From Acidobacteriota bacterium (lineage in GTDB: Bacteria > Acidobacteriota > Terriglobia > Terriglobales > Acidobacteriaceae): 13,657 nt of DNA. The notes beneath the pieces were generated by a model. It was not told where the DNA came from, searched no databases, and worked only from the letters and a program-made list of their open reading frames with translations. The translations under genes and the position numbers were made by a program. Each line of letters begins with the position of its first letter. Position 1 is the stretch's first letter. Positions 13,551 through 13,657 of this stretch are shown here, in pieces. Location of the stretch: contig JAKAAZ010000085.1 of the NCBI GenBank assembly GCA_021802085.1, positions 1 through 13,657 of the forward strand, written 5' to 3'.

Positions 13551-13657
13551 TTACTCCCTGCTGGAACTTGCCAACTGTTTGTACGTGATCCGGGTTCCTA
13601 TCGACTTCCCCAGCAGAGAATCGATCCGGTCGAGCGTATGAATCTTCACGTTCCCCT
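13551..13657 (-). CDS. 3' end of an unidentified leftward gene (partial)
   Basis: On the minus strand one frame is open from the right edge to TAA at 13553-13551. It gives about 35 residues ending GKSIGTRITYKQLASSSRE, preceded by KIHTLDRIDSLL. The composition looks protein-like (amphipathic start, basic end), but I do not recognise it. It would converge with the ImmA/IrrE gene, leaving a 24-base gap. A GTG at about 13649 with AGGGGA just before it could instead start a very short peptide. A 107-base open stretch may also be chance. Confidence 0.4.
   Translation of the reverse strand, partial: GNVKIHTLDRIDSLLGKSIGTRITYKQLASSSRE

Noticed and set aside
1..13657. tRNA, rRNA or CRISPR array
   Set aside because: No T-loop GGTTCRANTCC signature, no rRNA-like conserved blocks and no regularly spaced repeats were seen on reading the gaps.

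Overview
The window reads as a chromosomal segment of an acidobacterium, most likely class Terriglobia. This is inferred from the gene mix and moderately high G+C, not from a marker-gene search. It holds dnaA and dnaN, a Tat-exported ferritin-like lipoprotein, a LolA-like exported protein, AsmA-like and DUF3309/DUF3011 proteins, and several GTG or TTG starts.

Left part (1-5841, all genes leftward): this is a loosened replication-initiation cluster. dnaA (5841-4423) is followed by a ferritin-like Tat lipoprotein gene (4173-3322), an exported protein of unknown role (2855-1953) and then dnaN (1391-273). The usual dnaA-dnaN-recF adjacency is broken by two envelope-protein genes and long gaps, and recF is not in the window. 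Directly past the dnaN stop is the 5' end of an IS701-like transposase with an apparent one-base frameshift, running off the left edge. The gap upstream of dnaN has an A+T-rich core. No perfect DnaA box is visible in any gap, and DnaA carries an Asp-to-His change in its DNA-reading motif.

Middle (5842-9662): a 439-base gap precedes a leftward APC-superfamily permease resembling polyamine/LAT-type transporters. Divergent from it is a small exported DUF3011 protein. That gene converges, across a terminator-like hairpin, with a secreted phosphoesterase of the phospholipase C/acid phosphatase family, which starts at TTG behind a strong Shine-Dalgarno sequence.

Right part (9920-13657, rightward genes): an AsmA-like inner-membrane protein, a 47-residue DUF3309-like membrane microprotein closed by a clear intrinsic terminator, and a Bax-inhibitor-1/YccA-like membrane protein. 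Then comes a tight two-gene unit: a one-span membrane protein with a helical tail, followed one base later by an ImmA/IrrE metallopeptidase. The 3' end of a leftward gene appears to enter from the right edge.

Most of the window is housekeeping and envelope genes. The best candidates for something new are the membrane-protein/ImmA pair, the split dnaA-dnaN region with its unassigned origin, and the frameshifted transposase beside dnaN. No tRNA, rRNA or CRISPR array was seen.
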